Origin: Lachnospiraceae bacterium
GTDB taxonomy: Bacteria > Bacillota > Clostridia > Lachnospirales > Lachnospiraceae
Assembly: GCA_022768465.1 (NCBI GenBank)
Contig: JALELZ010000009.1
Location: 1 to 56,861, forward strand
Length of the DNA: 56,861 nt
Reading direction: 5' to 3'
Within the stretch, counting starts at the first letter, position 1; every line of letters starts with the position of its first letter. Made by a program: the position numbers and the translations under genes. Below the pieces are notes generated by a model. That model saw only the letters and a list, made by a program, of their open reading frames with translations, ran no database searches and was not told the origin of the DNA. Positions 17,314 to 25,888 of the stretch are shown piece by piece.

Positions 17314-19089
17314 CTATTCCTTATTATATGCACTGCTGCGTCCTGCTGCGGAGGCCACTCCCATGCAAAGTATTACCATAGGTGTAAGACATGGGGCGCT
17401 GATATTTACAAATGATACTAATGTATATACTAATGCTCCGAATGCAAAGGCTGTTCCTATATTATGCATTTTCATGCGTGCTCTGCAGCCTGAGATGATC
17501 GAAGTTATCACCCAGCCATAGTAGCTTACAAAGCCAAGTATGCCTGTTGTAAACAGATACTGCAGCCACTCGTTATGCGGTGAATCATAGACCTCATTAT
17601 AGGCATTGACCATATTATAGTAGTCGTAGCTGTAGGTGTATATCGGATAGGTCTCCGGGCCGGTGCCGAACAGCTTTTTAAAGAACGGGAAATCCTTAAT
17701 ATAGCCAAGCGCAAGATTCCAGTTAAAGCCTCTCCTGGTTCCCCAGTCGGCATTGAATATCAGAAGATTGGAATAAGGTGCGTAAAGCTCCGGATGTCCT
17801 CCTGTATTTGCATCGTAGAAGATGTAAATGATAAGAAACACAGCCATGACTCCGAGTGCTGCCCATACGCTTCTCAGTATTAATGGTAACTTTTTCTTTC
17901 CGCACATATTTAACGACTCATGAGTGCTCTTTTTATTAACTGCGCTGTAAATGAGCTTTGCGGCAATACTTATGATGATCAGAGCCGCAAACAATACTTT
18001 AAGCTTGTCGGCATATTTTACGCATACTTCCAAAAGCATGCCCCAGTGCTCTATGGATACGGTCTGTCTGCCGGAAGCTATAAGACTGCCGATGCACACA
18101 AACGCTCCCGCATAAGCTGCAAGCAGTGTCAGATATCTGACCATGCGCTTCCCATTTCCGAAAGCAAAGAACGGCAGGAAGCAAACAGCGGTTCCCACTG
18201 ATATAAATGCATTATCAGAAAAGCCGCAGATAAGTCCCATAAATGCTGTAAATGCAGTCACAAGATACAGCGCATCGTTTAGCATCAAAGTACTTCTGCT
18301 GCTATTTTCAGAACCTGTCTTAATATTTCCGTATGTGTTATCGTCTCGTTTATTGCTGCCGCTATTTTCCGGCTCTGCCTTGTCTCCGTTTCCTATAAAT
18401 AAAGCAGAAGCCACAAGCAGTATGATGCCGTCAAATCCGGTAAGCAGATTAACATTTCCTATAGTAGATGAAAAGTCAAAGGCCATATAGTCTCTTGCCG
18501 CTATCTGCCAGCCGAAAGGACTCTTAAAGAAGAAATCGAGTACACCCCAGCCGCATACTATGATGCCGATCAGCATGAAAATATTAATGTGCCATCTTCT
18601 TGGTGTATAAAATCTTGATATCATGAGATAGCCTGCCATGTAGAAGATCCACATATAAAGGCCCTGATATCTGCCCATATTGCCCCAGAATGCCTCATAT
18701 TGCCATTTTGAAAAGATGGTTGAGATCAATAAAACTATAAAAAAGCACAGCGCAAAGCGGTCGGGTAAAGATGTATTGCTCTTTACTATCCCGATAAGTC
18801 TTGCTGCAGTGCTTTCCTTGCCCTCTGTGGTGCTTTTTTTATCTCCTGCCGTATTCTTGTTTACGGCAGGATTATTATTAAATTCAGCTGTTTTAATATT
18901 TTTTCGTTCCTTAACAAACAGGATGATACCCATGACGCATACCGCAGCCATAAATGCCGCAGTAACATACATCATAAAGTACATCTTATCATCCTGAATG
19001 TCATAATACTTATTGGTCATATACAGCGGAAAGCCCGCCATGAGCAATAAGGTATATAAGGTTGCGATTTTTTGAATTTTATTCTTCAA
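17314..19089 (-). CDS. O-antigen ligase/polymerase-like membrane protein
   Basis: A 591-residue polytopic protein with a C-terminal O-antigen-ligase (Wzy_C) type domain: KKLFGTGPETYPIYTYSYDY and VYDSPHNEWLQYLFTTGILG at about residues 478-525, including the conserved H-N-x-x-L pattern. It may ligate or polymerise glycan on the outer face, possibly attaching the polysaccharide to a wall or lipid acceptor. Two soluble low-complexity stretches (about residues 63-97 and 232-266) lie between helices. It is the second polymerase/ligase candidate of this locus. Confidence 0.75.
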   Translation of the reverse strand: MKNKIQKIATLYTLLLMAGFPLYMTNKYYDIQDDKMYFMMYVTAAFMAAVCVMGIILFVKERKNIKTAEFNNNPAVNKNTAGDKKSTTEGKESTAARLIGIVKSNTSLPDRFALCFFIVLLISTIFSKWQYEAFWGNMGRYQGLYMWIFYMAGYLMISRFYTPRRWHINIFMLIGIIVCGWGVLDFFFKSPFGWQIAARDYMAFDFSSTIGNVNLLTGFDGIILLVASALFIGNGDKAEPENSGSNKRDDNTYGNIKTGSENSSRSTLMLNDALYLVTAFTAFMGLICGFSDNAFISVGTAVCFLPFFAFGNGKRMVRYLTLLAAYAGAFVCIGSLIASGRQTVSIEHWGMLLEVCVKYADKLKVLFAALIIISIAAKLIYSAVNKKSTHESLNMCGKKKLPLILRSVWAALGVMAVFLIIYIFYDANTGGHPELYAPYSNLLIFNADWGTRRGFNWNLALGYIKDFPFFKKLFGTGPETYPIYTYSYDYYNMVNAYNEVYDSPHNEWLQYLFTTGILGFVSYYGWVITSIISGCRARMKMHNIGTAFAFGALVYTLVSFVNISAPCLTPMVILCMGVASAAGRSSAYNKE

Positions 19090-19106
19090 TATGCAGGCTC
19101 CGCTGT

Positions 19107-19814
19107 TTATTCTGCTTTAGTCTCAGTATCAGCTTCGGTTTCAGCCTCGTCCTCAGTTACTTCCTCTTCCTCTGCAGTCTCTGCTGCCTGACCCTCTTCA
19201 GCCTCAGCCTCAGCTGCTTCCTCTGCTGCAAGCTCTGACTCGTACTGTGCTTCCTCGTCCTGCTGTCCCTTCAGATAAAGGTTTCCGTATTCCTTCCAGT
19301 CTTCCTCATATTTCTCAATATCAGGATCAAGCTCGATCTCCTCGCCTGCCGGAATGTCTAATGTAAACAGCTCTGAGCCGTCAGCTTCATTGGTGATATT
19401 TACATTTACACTGTAAGTGTCATAGAGATTTCCGAAGCTGTCCTGATCGCTCATCTCAAAGGTCGTATACTGATCGCAGGCTGCGTCATTCATATGTCTT
19501 AAGAGCGCTGCTGCAAAGTGCTCTGCGTCCTCTTTTGTCGCACCGTCTACAGCCTTAACGTCTGCTGTTATCTGCTTATTATCATTATTACCGTCTATGC
19601 TGACTGCTGATATAAATGTATAAGGAGTATCGGTAACATTGCCGAAGCCTGCAATAGTCATGTTGTTAAGCTCTGTAAAATCAAGCTCTATAACATCCGG
19701 CTCACTGAAATCCGGATCAATGGAGACCTTGGTCTTATTCTCCTTTGGTACACATCCCACACAGGTTCCTGCAGCAAGCACTGCCGCCATAAGTATTACA
19801 AGTGAACGTTTCAT
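19107..19814 (-). CDS. Putative lipoprotein with acidic tail
   Basis: A 235-residue exported protein. A signal peptide (MKRSLVILMAAVLAAG) ends in a lipobox-like VGC with Cys at about residue 21, so it is probably lipid-anchored. The middle (about residues 40-165) looks like a small beta-rich extracytoplasmic domain; I do not recognise its family. The last 55 residues are almost all Glu, Ala, Thr and Asp. It is the first gene of the leftward polysaccharide operon; a TATAAT lies at 19868-19863 on its strand. It may help anchor or regulate the polysaccharide machinery, but this is only from position. Confidence 0.6.
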   Translation of the reverse strand: MKRSLVILMAAVLAAGTCVGCVPKENKTKVSIDPDFSEPDVIELDFTELNNMTIAGFGNVTDTPYTFISAVSIDGNNDNKQITADVKAVDGATKEDAEHFAAALLRHMNDAACDQYTTFEMSDQDSFGNLYDTYSVNVNITNEADGSELFTLDIPAGEEIELDPDIEKYEEDWKEYGNLYLKGQQDEEAQYESELAAEEAAEAEAEEGQAAETAEEEEVTEDEAETEADTETKAE

Positions 19815-19976
19815 TTTCTACCTCTTATATTAATATTTCTATTCATTTGATTTGCATTTGCCATTATACTATAATAATTAAGCTTTTGGGCGATTTTCAC
19901 TATTTTTTAAGATAAGCGAAATTTATCGCCCCAAGTCATAACGATCATTTCTTTTTGTGAGAAGGGAGGACTTTTG

Positions 19977-21419
19977 ATGAATTTTGATCTGCAGCTGAAT
20001 TTAACACAAAAGCTGGTTTTATCTCAGGCGCTTCAGCAGTCCCTGACCTTTTTGCAGCTTCCGCTTTGGGAGCTTTCAGCACATATTCGTGAGCTTTCTT
20101 TGAGTAATCCGCTTATAGAACTTGAAGAAGAACCCCTCGGAGATGTTTCTCTTGAACACATGTCCGGCATGGAAGAAACCAATGCGCTCATAAAGGAATA
20201 TGCTTCTGTTAATGACAACGACTCCGAGCAATCTGCCATCACCTCAACCATTGAATATCAGGGTGAATCCGCTATCAGTGCTGACACTGCGGACGGCTCC
20301 GAAGCTCAGGATTATACGGCATATTTATCAAAGCCGCAGACTCTTAGTGAATATCTGCATGAGCAGCTTGGCTTGAGAAGTAATATTGAGGAGCCTTATC
20401 TTTCTTTGGTTTCTTATCTTATTGACTGCCTGAGCAGCACAGGTTACCTTGATATTCCTATAGAAGAGCTTGCTGCTGAGCTTTCGGTTCCGGTTTCCGA
20501 TATGGAGGAAGCTTTATTCACGCTGCAGTCCTTAGATCCTGCCGGGGTAGGTGCAAGGACTCTTTCGGAATGCCTGCTTATCCAGCTTTCCCAGCTTGAT
20601 GCTGCCGCTGAAAATGTAAGCATTGACAGCCTTGTAACTATTATTATGAAGGGCCTGCCTCAGCTTGCAGCCCATGATTATAAGGCACTTTCCAAGCTCA
20701 CCGGTCTTTCCGATGAAGCGCTTATGATAGCCGTAAATATCATCAAATCCCTAAATCCGATTCCGTCCAGAGGCTTTTTCTCGGACAGTCCTAATGCTGT
20801 CATCATTCCGGATGCTTATGTAAATGTTGATAACGGAAGCATTAACATAAGCATTAACAGGAGGGCTCTGCCGAATATTTCAATAAACAGCTACTACAGC
20901 TCGCTCATATCCGGAAGCGAAAAGGATTACAAGACAGCCGCATATCTTAAGGATAAGATAAAGGAGGCCAATGAGGCCATAAGCGGGCTTCGTCAGAGAG
21001 CATGCACACTTGAAAAGGTGTTAAATCTTGTAGTATCCAGACAGATCGACTTTTTCCTCACGGGCGGTTCATTAAAGCCGCTTACCAGAAATGAGCTCGC
21101 CGAAAAGCTTGGTTTAAGCAGTTCAACTATAAGCCGTGCCGTAAAGGATAAATATCTGCAGTTTGACGGGCACATCCTGCCGCTTGATACATTCTTCTCA
21201 AATGCTGTTTCGCCTCAGTCAGGTCAGAATATTTCATCAAGAGCTATTCAGGATCAGCTAAGGCGAATCATTGCTGATGAGGATAAAACTAAGCCGCTTT
21301 CCGATCAGGCTATTGAAGAGCATTTTGCCGAAATGGGTATAAATGTATCCCGCAGAACTATTGCCAAATACCGCTCACAGATGGATATCCCGTCTGCCTC
21401 GGGAAGAAAGCACAGATAA
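19977..21419 (+). CDS. rpoN: RNA polymerase sigma-54 factor
   Basis: A 480-residue sigma-54. Region I is the Leu/Gln-rich start (FDLQLNLTQKLVLSQALQQS), which contacts activators. The core-binding region follows, with DPAGVGARTLSECLLIQL at about residue 182. The DNA-binding part holds an HTH (NELAEKLGLSSSTISRAVKD, about 375) and the RpoN box SRRTIAKYRSQM near the C-terminus, which reads the -24 element. ATG 19977 is preferred over the TTG at 19974 because GGGAGGA ends 6 bases before it. No enhancer-binding activator is encoded in the window. It faces away from the polysaccharide operon. Confidence 0.95.
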   Translation: MNFDLQLNLTQKLVLSQALQQSLTFLQLPLWELSAHIRELSLSNPLIELEEEPLGDVSLEHMSGMEETNALIKEYASVNDNDSEQSAITSTIEYQGESAISADTADGSEAQDYTAYLSKPQTLSEYLHEQLGLRSNIEEPYLSLVSYLIDCLSSTGYLDIPIEELAAELSVPVSDMEEALFTLQSLDPAGVGARTLSECLLIQLSQLDAAAENVSIDSLVTIIMKGLPQLAAHDYKALSKLTGLSDEALMIAVNIIKSLNPIPSRGFFSDSPNAVIIPDAYVNVDNGSINISINRRALPNISINSYYSSLISGSEKDYKTAAYLKDKIKEANEAISGLRQRACTLEKVLNLVVSRQIDFFLTGGSLKPLTRNELAEKLGLSSSTISRAVKDKYLQFDGHILPLDTFFSNAVSPQSGQNISSRAIQDQLRRIIADEDKTKPLSDQAIEEHFAEMGINVSRRTIAKYRSQMDIPSASGRKHR

Positions 21420-21425
21420 AGATTT

Positions 21426-22751
21426 TTAATAATTATATTTCTTTCTTTTTGCGAACACGAACATTCCTGTCACTATGAATGATATAAGCTCCGCTGCTAC
21501 TACAGACATCCAGATCCCGTCTATACCAAGGATAAGCGGAAGGATCAAAAGTGCGGCAACTTCAAACACAAGTGTCCTTAAGAACGAAATAAGTGCCGAG
21601 GTCAGTCCGTCTCCAAGCGCTGTAAAGAACGCCGAGCCGAATATTGAAAATCCGCTGAATAGGAATGCACACGCAAATACTCTGAAGCCATGACATGTGA
21701 TCTGCTTAAGCTCTGCGTCATATCCCACGAAGGCTTCCGCAACAAAGCCGTTTAACAGCTGTCCGGCAGTAAACATTACCACTGACGTTGCTGCTATTAT
21801 TAATATACTCTTTACAAGCAGTTCCTTTATCTCTATGACTTTTTTAGCGCCGTATTTAAACGAAAATACCGGAGCGATTCCCACCGAATAACCTATAAAG
21901 ATGGAAATGAATATAAAATTCACATACATTATCACGCCGTAGGCAGCAACGCCGTTTTCTCCGGCATACTTAAGCAGCTGAATGTTGAAAAGCATTCCCA
22001 CTAAAGACATTGAAATATTGCTCATAAGCTCTGATGAGCCGTTTGTAATGACTCTTAAAAGAGATTTCATATCCGGACTGAATACTCTGATACGAAGCTT
22101 ACTGGAGTTTTTGCTTATGAAATAAATAAGCGGAATTCCGCCTCCGATATATTCACTTATCATGGTTGCGGCAGCAGCACCCTTTAAGCCCCAGCCGAAT
22201 ACCGCGCAGAACAAAGCATCAAGTATTATGTTTGTGACACCTGCAGCAACGGTTACCATAAGTCCCAGGTGTGGTTTTTCTGCTGTCGGAAAAAGTGCCT
22301 GGAACTCATACTGCAGTATATAAAACGGCATTGAGCACATTAGCATGCGTCCGTAGATGACACTGTTTTCCAAAAGCTCACCCTCTGCACCAAAGCTTCT
22401 CGCTATAAAAGGCATACACATAAAGCCTAAAACAGCTATGATAAGGCCGAGTATGAACGATACTGCAATGTTCTGCGAAAATACCTCATTGGCCTTTTCA
22501 TCCTTGCCTTCTCCCATGCATCCGGCAATAATGGCACTGCCGCCGGTTCCGAACATGAATCCCAGGCAGCTCAACATCATTATTACAGGCATTATGAAAT
22601 TGACTGCGGCAAACTGAATTTTTCCTGCGAAGTTAGAAACGAAAAAGCCGTCTACTACGCTGTATATTGAAGTTACTACCATCATCATTACCGATGGTAT
22701 CGTGAATTTGAATATTTTTCTTAAATTAAATTTATCTGAAAGCTGTATCAT
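21426..22751 (-). CDS. MATE-family efflux transporter
   Basis: A 441-residue multidrug and toxic-compound extrusion protein with about 12 helices. The N-terminal repeat has FTIPSVMMMVVTSIYSVVDG followed by FFVSNFAGK, and a second repeat starts near residue 230. It should export drugs or metabolites using a sodium or proton gradient. ATG 22751 is chosen because no ATG or GTG precedes it in frame; the longer frame needs a TTG inside the marR gene. It follows marR directly and should be controlled from the operator-bearing promoter at 23285-23338. It is convergent with rpoN, with only 6 bp between stops. Confidence 0.88.
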   Translation of the reverse strand: MIQLSDKFNLRKIFKFTIPSVMMMVVTSIYSVVDGFFVSNFAGKIQFAAVNFIMPVIMMLSCLGFMFGTGGSAIIAGCMGEGKDEKANEVFSQNIAVSFILGLIIAVLGFMCMPFIARSFGAEGELLENSVIYGRMLMCSMPFYILQYEFQALFPTAEKPHLGLMVTVAAGVTNIILDALFCAVFGWGLKGAAAATMISEYIGGGIPLIYFISKNSSKLRIRVFSPDMKSLLRVITNGSSELMSNISMSLVGMLFNIQLLKYAGENGVAAYGVIMYVNFIFISIFIGYSVGIAPVFSFKYGAKKVIEIKELLVKSILIIAATSVVMFTAGQLLNGFVAEAFVGYDAELKQITCHGFRVFACAFLFSGFSIFGSAFFTALGDGLTSALISFLRTLVFEVAALLILPLILGIDGIWMSVVAAELISFIVTGMFVFAKRKKYNY

Positions 22752-22797
22752 ATATTTATACCTTATTCTGGCATATTTCTTATCTTTCCTCTTTACG

Positions 22798-23256
22798 TCA
22801 TCCCTTTCTGTATTCTTCGGCAAGCTCTGCTGCTGCCTTCTTTATATCTGTAAGATATCTTTCTGTAAGACTGTTATACATGTTTAATTCGATTTCACTC
22901 CACTTGGCAAGTATCTCGTCTTCTTTCTGCATAAGTCTCATGACTGTAGCCTCTGAAAGCTTTCTGCCCTCATCGCTTAAGAACACCTTTTTATGTTTGC
23001 CTTTATCTGATTCAAGATATAACATACCCTCTGCCTCAAGCTTCCTTAATGCAGAATTAGCAGTCTGCTTCGGAAGTCCGGATAGAAGAAGTATTTTCTT
23101 TAGTGAACAGCCCTCTCCCTCACAGCATACTGCGTAGAGTATCATCATCGAGCTGTTGCTGAGTCCCATATCTGTAGCTATGCCATGGTAAACGGCCTCT
23201 GATTCACCTATAAGATAATTCCACCTCTTTAATTCTCCCGAAATTTTTATCTGCAT
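22798..23256 (-). CDS. MarR-family transcriptional regulator
   Basis: A 152-residue winged-helix regulator. The DNA-binding core is at about residues 45-95: CSLKKILLLSGLPKQTANSA, then LRKLEAEGMLYLESDKGKHK with the wing. ATG 23256 follows GAGGTG by 6 bases. It precedes the MATE exporter and most likely represses this two-gene operon until a ligand releases it. Two GTACG/CGTAC-type inverted repeats in the promoter are the probable binding sites. Confidence 0.9.
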   Translation of the reverse strand: MQIKISGELKRWNYLIGESEAVYHGIATDMGLSNSSMMILYAVCCEGEGCSLKKILLLSGLPKQTANSALRKLEAEGMLYLESDKGKHKKVFLSDEGRKLSEATVMRLMQKEDEILAKWSEIELNMYNSLTERYLTDIKKAAAELAEEYRKG

Positions 23257-23284
23257 TCTGTTCACCTCGTTTTTTTGCGCTTTG

Positions 23285-23338
23285 GTACGGTTTCGTACTA
23301 TTCGTATTCATATTAGTATGATTTCGTACCATTGTCAA
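23285..23338 (-). promoter_or_regulatory. marR-MATE promoter with two operator repeats
   Basis: On the minus strand TTGACA (23338-23333), a 17-bp spacer and TAATAT (23315-23310) form a strong promoter. Operator 2 is GTATG-ATTT-CGTAC (23316-23329) within the spacer. Operator 1 is the perfect GTACG-GTTT-CGTAC (23285-23298) just downstream of the start point. Their centres are 31 bp apart, three helical turns, so two dimers would bind the same DNA face. Confidence 0.85.
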
Positions 23339-23361
23339 GACTTTTGCACTTCATCGTTGTA

Positions 23362-23390
23362 TTGACATTGTCATATATTCTATATACAAT
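23362..23390 (+). promoter_or_regulatory. Promoter of the first RelB/YafQ operon
   Basis: TTGACA (23362-23367), a 17-bp spacer and TACAAT (23385-23390), followed by GGAGGG before the antitoxin ATG. TGACATTGTCA (23363-23373) is a palindrome over the -35 box and AT-rich inverted repeats cover the -10, suitable for autorepression by the antitoxin. Confidence 0.8.
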
Positions 23391-23422
23391 ATATATAAGA
23401 TATAAGGAGGGATGTTAATATT

Positions 23423-23698
23423 ATGGCAAATACAAATATAAATATTCGAATAGACAGCGATTTAAAAAAACAATTTGAAGCTTTTTGCACTGACATGGGA
23501 ATGACTATGACAACAGCATTCAATTTATTTGCCAAAAAAACTGTAAGGGAATACCGTATTCCTTTTGAGATTGGTGCCGAGATTCCTAATGATGAAACCA
23601 AGAAGGCTATGGAAGAAGTATGCAAGATGAAAGCCGATTCTTCTATTGGCAAAACCTATACTGACGTAGATACTATGATGAAGGATTTACTTTCATGA
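23423..23698 (+). CDS. RelB/DinJ-family antitoxin
   Basis: A 91-residue antitoxin. Its N-terminal ribbon-helix-helix (NINIRIDSDLKKQFEAFCTD, then MGMTMTTAFNLFAKKTV) is typical of the RelB/DinJ family and should bind the promoter. The C-terminal helix (about residues 55-91) would wrap the toxin. Its stop overlaps the toxin ATG (ATGA). A second related pair lies at 52057-52616. Confidence 0.9.
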   Translation: MANTNINIRIDSDLKKQFEAFCTDMGMTMTTAFNLFAKKTVREYRIPFEIGAEIPNDETKKAMEEVCKMKADSSIGKTYTDVDTMMKDLLS

Positions 23699-23970
23699 AA
23701 TATAATATTAGACCGACTAATAAGTTTCAGAAAGATTTAAAACGTGCACAGGCGCGCGGTTATAACATTTCACTTTTAACTGATATCATTAAGAAACTTG
23801 CTGACGGAACACCACTGCCGCCCAAAAACAAGGATCATGCATTAATTGGTGACTATATAGGCTTTAGAGAATGTCATATTACTCCTGACTGGTTATTAAT
23901 TTACGAAATTTCAGATGAAGACTTAATCCTTTTTTTAACAAGAACAGGCACTCACAGTGATTTATTTTAA
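23695..23970 (+). CDS. YafQ-family mRNA interferase toxin
   Basis: A 91-residue RelE-superfamily toxin of the YafQ type, which cuts mRNA on the ribosome. Family residues are present: KFQKDLKRAQARGYN at the N-terminus, DHALIGDYIGFRECHITPDW (about residues 45-65, with the His and Asp residues that act in catalysis) and the terminal TRTGTHSDLF with its His. The full length and conserved end suggest that it is active. It is translationally coupled to the antitoxin. Confidence 0.92.
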   Translation: MKYNIRPTNKFQKDLKRAQARGYNISLLTDIIKKLADGTPLPPKNKDHALIGDYIGFRECHITPDWLLIYEISDEDLILFLTRTGTHSDLF

Positions 23971-23996
23971 TTTTTCATTAAGAAGGAGGCTTCCTC

Positions 23997-24977
23997 ATGT
24001 GTACAGCAATAACATACAAGACTAAAGATCATTACTTCGGTCGTTCTCTCGACTATGAATTCTCTTATGCCGAGGAAGTAACCGTAACTCCGAGAAATTT
24101 TAGATTTGATTTCAGACATGTCAGCTCTATGCCGACTCATTATGCTCTTATCGGCATGGCTACTGTCATTAATGACTATCCGCTCTATTATGATGCGACC
24201 AATGAACACGGCTTGAGCATGGCAGGACTCAATTTCCCGGGCAATGCAGTATATAAGCCGCTCACTGCCGCCGATAACATTTACAATATTTCACCATTCG
24301 AATTTATTCCATTTGTACTCGGACAATGCAAAACAGCCGATGAGGCACGCTCTGTCATTGAACGCATAAACTTATGTGATACAGCATTTTCCAAAGAGCT
24401 TCCGCTTTCACCTCTTCACTGGATGATATCCGACAAGGATAAGAGCATTGTTGTCGAAGCTATGGCCGACGGCATTCACATACACGATGATCCTGTCGGT
24501 GTTATGACCAATAACCCGCCGTTTGATTTTCAGCTGTTTAATCTCAATAACTACATGGCATTAAGCCGTGAACAGCCGGAAAACACCTTTGCACCGGAGC
24601 TTTCACTTTCAAAATATTCAAGAGGCATGGGCGGAATGGGGCTTCCGGGTGACTTGTCCTCAATGTCCAGATTCGTAAGAGTTGCATTTACAAAAATGAA
24701 TTCCGTTTCAGGTGATTCAGAATCCGAAAGCATCAGCCAGTTTTTCCACATTTTGGGATCGGTTGAACAGACCCGCGGCCTCGTTCATCAGGGCAATGAT
24801 CAGTACGAAATAACTATATACAGCTCTTGCTGTAATACCGATAAAGGCATATATTATTATACGACGTATGAAAATTCTCAGATCTCCGGTGTCGACATGC
24901 ATAAGACCGATCTGGACAGCTCTGAGCTTTCACGTTATCCGCTTATAAAAGGACAGCAGATCAGAATGCAGAATTAA
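23997..24977 (+). CDS. bsh: Bile salt hydrolase (choloylglycine hydrolase)
   Basis: A 326-residue Ntn-hydrolase that would deconjugate glycine- or taurine-linked bile acids in the cytoplasm. The nucleophile Cys2 follows the initiator Met (MCTAITYKTKDHYFGRSLDY, with Arg16 and Asp19). Asn is seen in SMAGLNFPGNA (about 80) and MTNNPPF (about 172), and Arg in SSMSRFVRVAF (about 225). GLPGDLSSMSRF is the bile salt hydrolase pattern rather than penicillin V acylase. The start follows AAGGAGG. It sits between a toxin-antitoxin pair and thiM-thiE, 90 bp before thiM. Confidence 0.9.
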   Translation: MCTAITYKTKDHYFGRSLDYEFSYAEEVTVTPRNFRFDFRHVSSMPTHYALIGMATVINDYPLYYDATNEHGLSMAGLNFPGNAVYKPLTAADNIYNISPFEFIPFVLGQCKTADEARSVIERINLCDTAFSKELPLSPLHWMISDKDKSIVVEAMADGIHIHDDPVGVMTNNPPFDFQLFNLNNYMALSREQPENTFAPELSLSKYSRGMGGMGLPGDLSSMSRFVRVAFTKMNSVSGDSESESISQFFHILGSVEQTRGLVHQGNDQYEITIYSSCCNTDKGIYYYTTYENSQISGVDMHKTDLDSSELSRYPLIKGQQIRMQN

Positions 24978-25066
24978 GCTTTAATACAGCACTAGGATCA
25001 AAGCGAGAACCAACTCATTCAAATTCACTTATCAGCAATGTCTTGTAAAAGAAAGGAACTATCATC

Positions 25067-25888
25067 ATGCTTAAAGACTGTTTTGATAATGTCAGAGCTT
25101 CCGTGCCGCTCGTACACAATATAACTAATTATGTCACAGTAAATGACGTTGCCAACATTCTGCTTGCCTGCGGAGCAAGCCCGATAATGTCTGACGAACC
25201 TGAGGATGTTGTTGACATCACATCTATCTGCGGCGGCCTCAACATTAACATCGGTACTCTTAATAAGCACAGCGTCGAAGGTATGTTCAGAGCCGGCCGA
25301 AAAGCTGCAGAGCTCGGACATCCTATCCTTTTAGATCCTGTCGGCGCAGGCGCAAGCACTCTTCGCACTGATACTGCAACTCGTCTTATGGAAGAGCTGC
25401 CTCTTACAGTTATCAGGGGAAATATCTCAGAAATCAAAACCCTTGCTCACGGAAGCGGTACTACAAAGGGTGTTGATGCCGACGTTGCTGATGCCGTAAC
25501 CGAAGAAACTCTTCCTCAGGCAATTGAATTTGTTAAAGCCTTCGCCAAAAAGAGCAATGCTGTTATAGCTATAACCGGTGCCATCGATCTTGTTGCAGAT
25601 GCAAAACGCTGCTTTGTTATCAGAAACGGCCGTGCCGAAATGGGAAAAATCACCGGAACCGGCTGCCAGCTTTCCGGAATGATGACAGCATTTATTACTG
25701 CGAATAAGGATAATGTCTTAGAGGCTGCGGCTGCTGCAGTATGCGCTATGGGGCTTGCAGGCGAAATAGGCTGGGCACACATGCAGGCAGGTGACGGCAA
25801 CTCCACCTACAGAAATCGTATTATTGACGCAATATGCAATATGACCGGTGATGAACTTGAAAAGGGAGCAAAATATGAAATTCGATAA
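25067..25888 (+). CDS. thiM: Hydroxyethylthiazole kinase
   Basis: A 273-residue ThiM, which phosphorylates 4-methyl-5-(2-hydroxyethyl)thiazole in thiamine salvage. Motifs: VHNITNYVTVNDVANILLAC and SPIMSDEPEDV near the N-terminus bind the thiazole; LDPVGAGASTLRT (about residue 90) and GTGCQLSGMMTAFI (about 198) form the ATP and active site, with the usual catalytic Cys. The stop overlaps the start of thiE by 14 bp. No TPP riboswitch is visible in the 89-bp gap upstream, so it may be read from the bsh promoter. Confidence 0.95.
   Translation: MLKDCFDNVRASVPLVHNITNYVTVNDVANILLACGASPIMSDEPEDVVDITSICGGLNINIGTLNKHSVEGMFRAGRKAAELGHPILLDPVGAGASTLRTDTATRLMEELPLTVIRGNISEIKTLAHGSGTTKGVDADVADAVTEETLPQAIEFVKAFAKKSNAVIAITGAIDLVADAKRCFVIRNGRAEMGKITGTGCQLSGMMTAFITANKDNVLEAAAAAVCAMGLAGEIGWAHMQAGDGNSTYRNRIIDAICNMTGDELEKGAKYEIR

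Noticed and set aside
24978-25066. TPP riboswitch before thiM
   Set aside because: The CUGAGA and the conserved ACCUGAUC-type element are absent, and the 89-bp gap is too short for aptamer plus platform.
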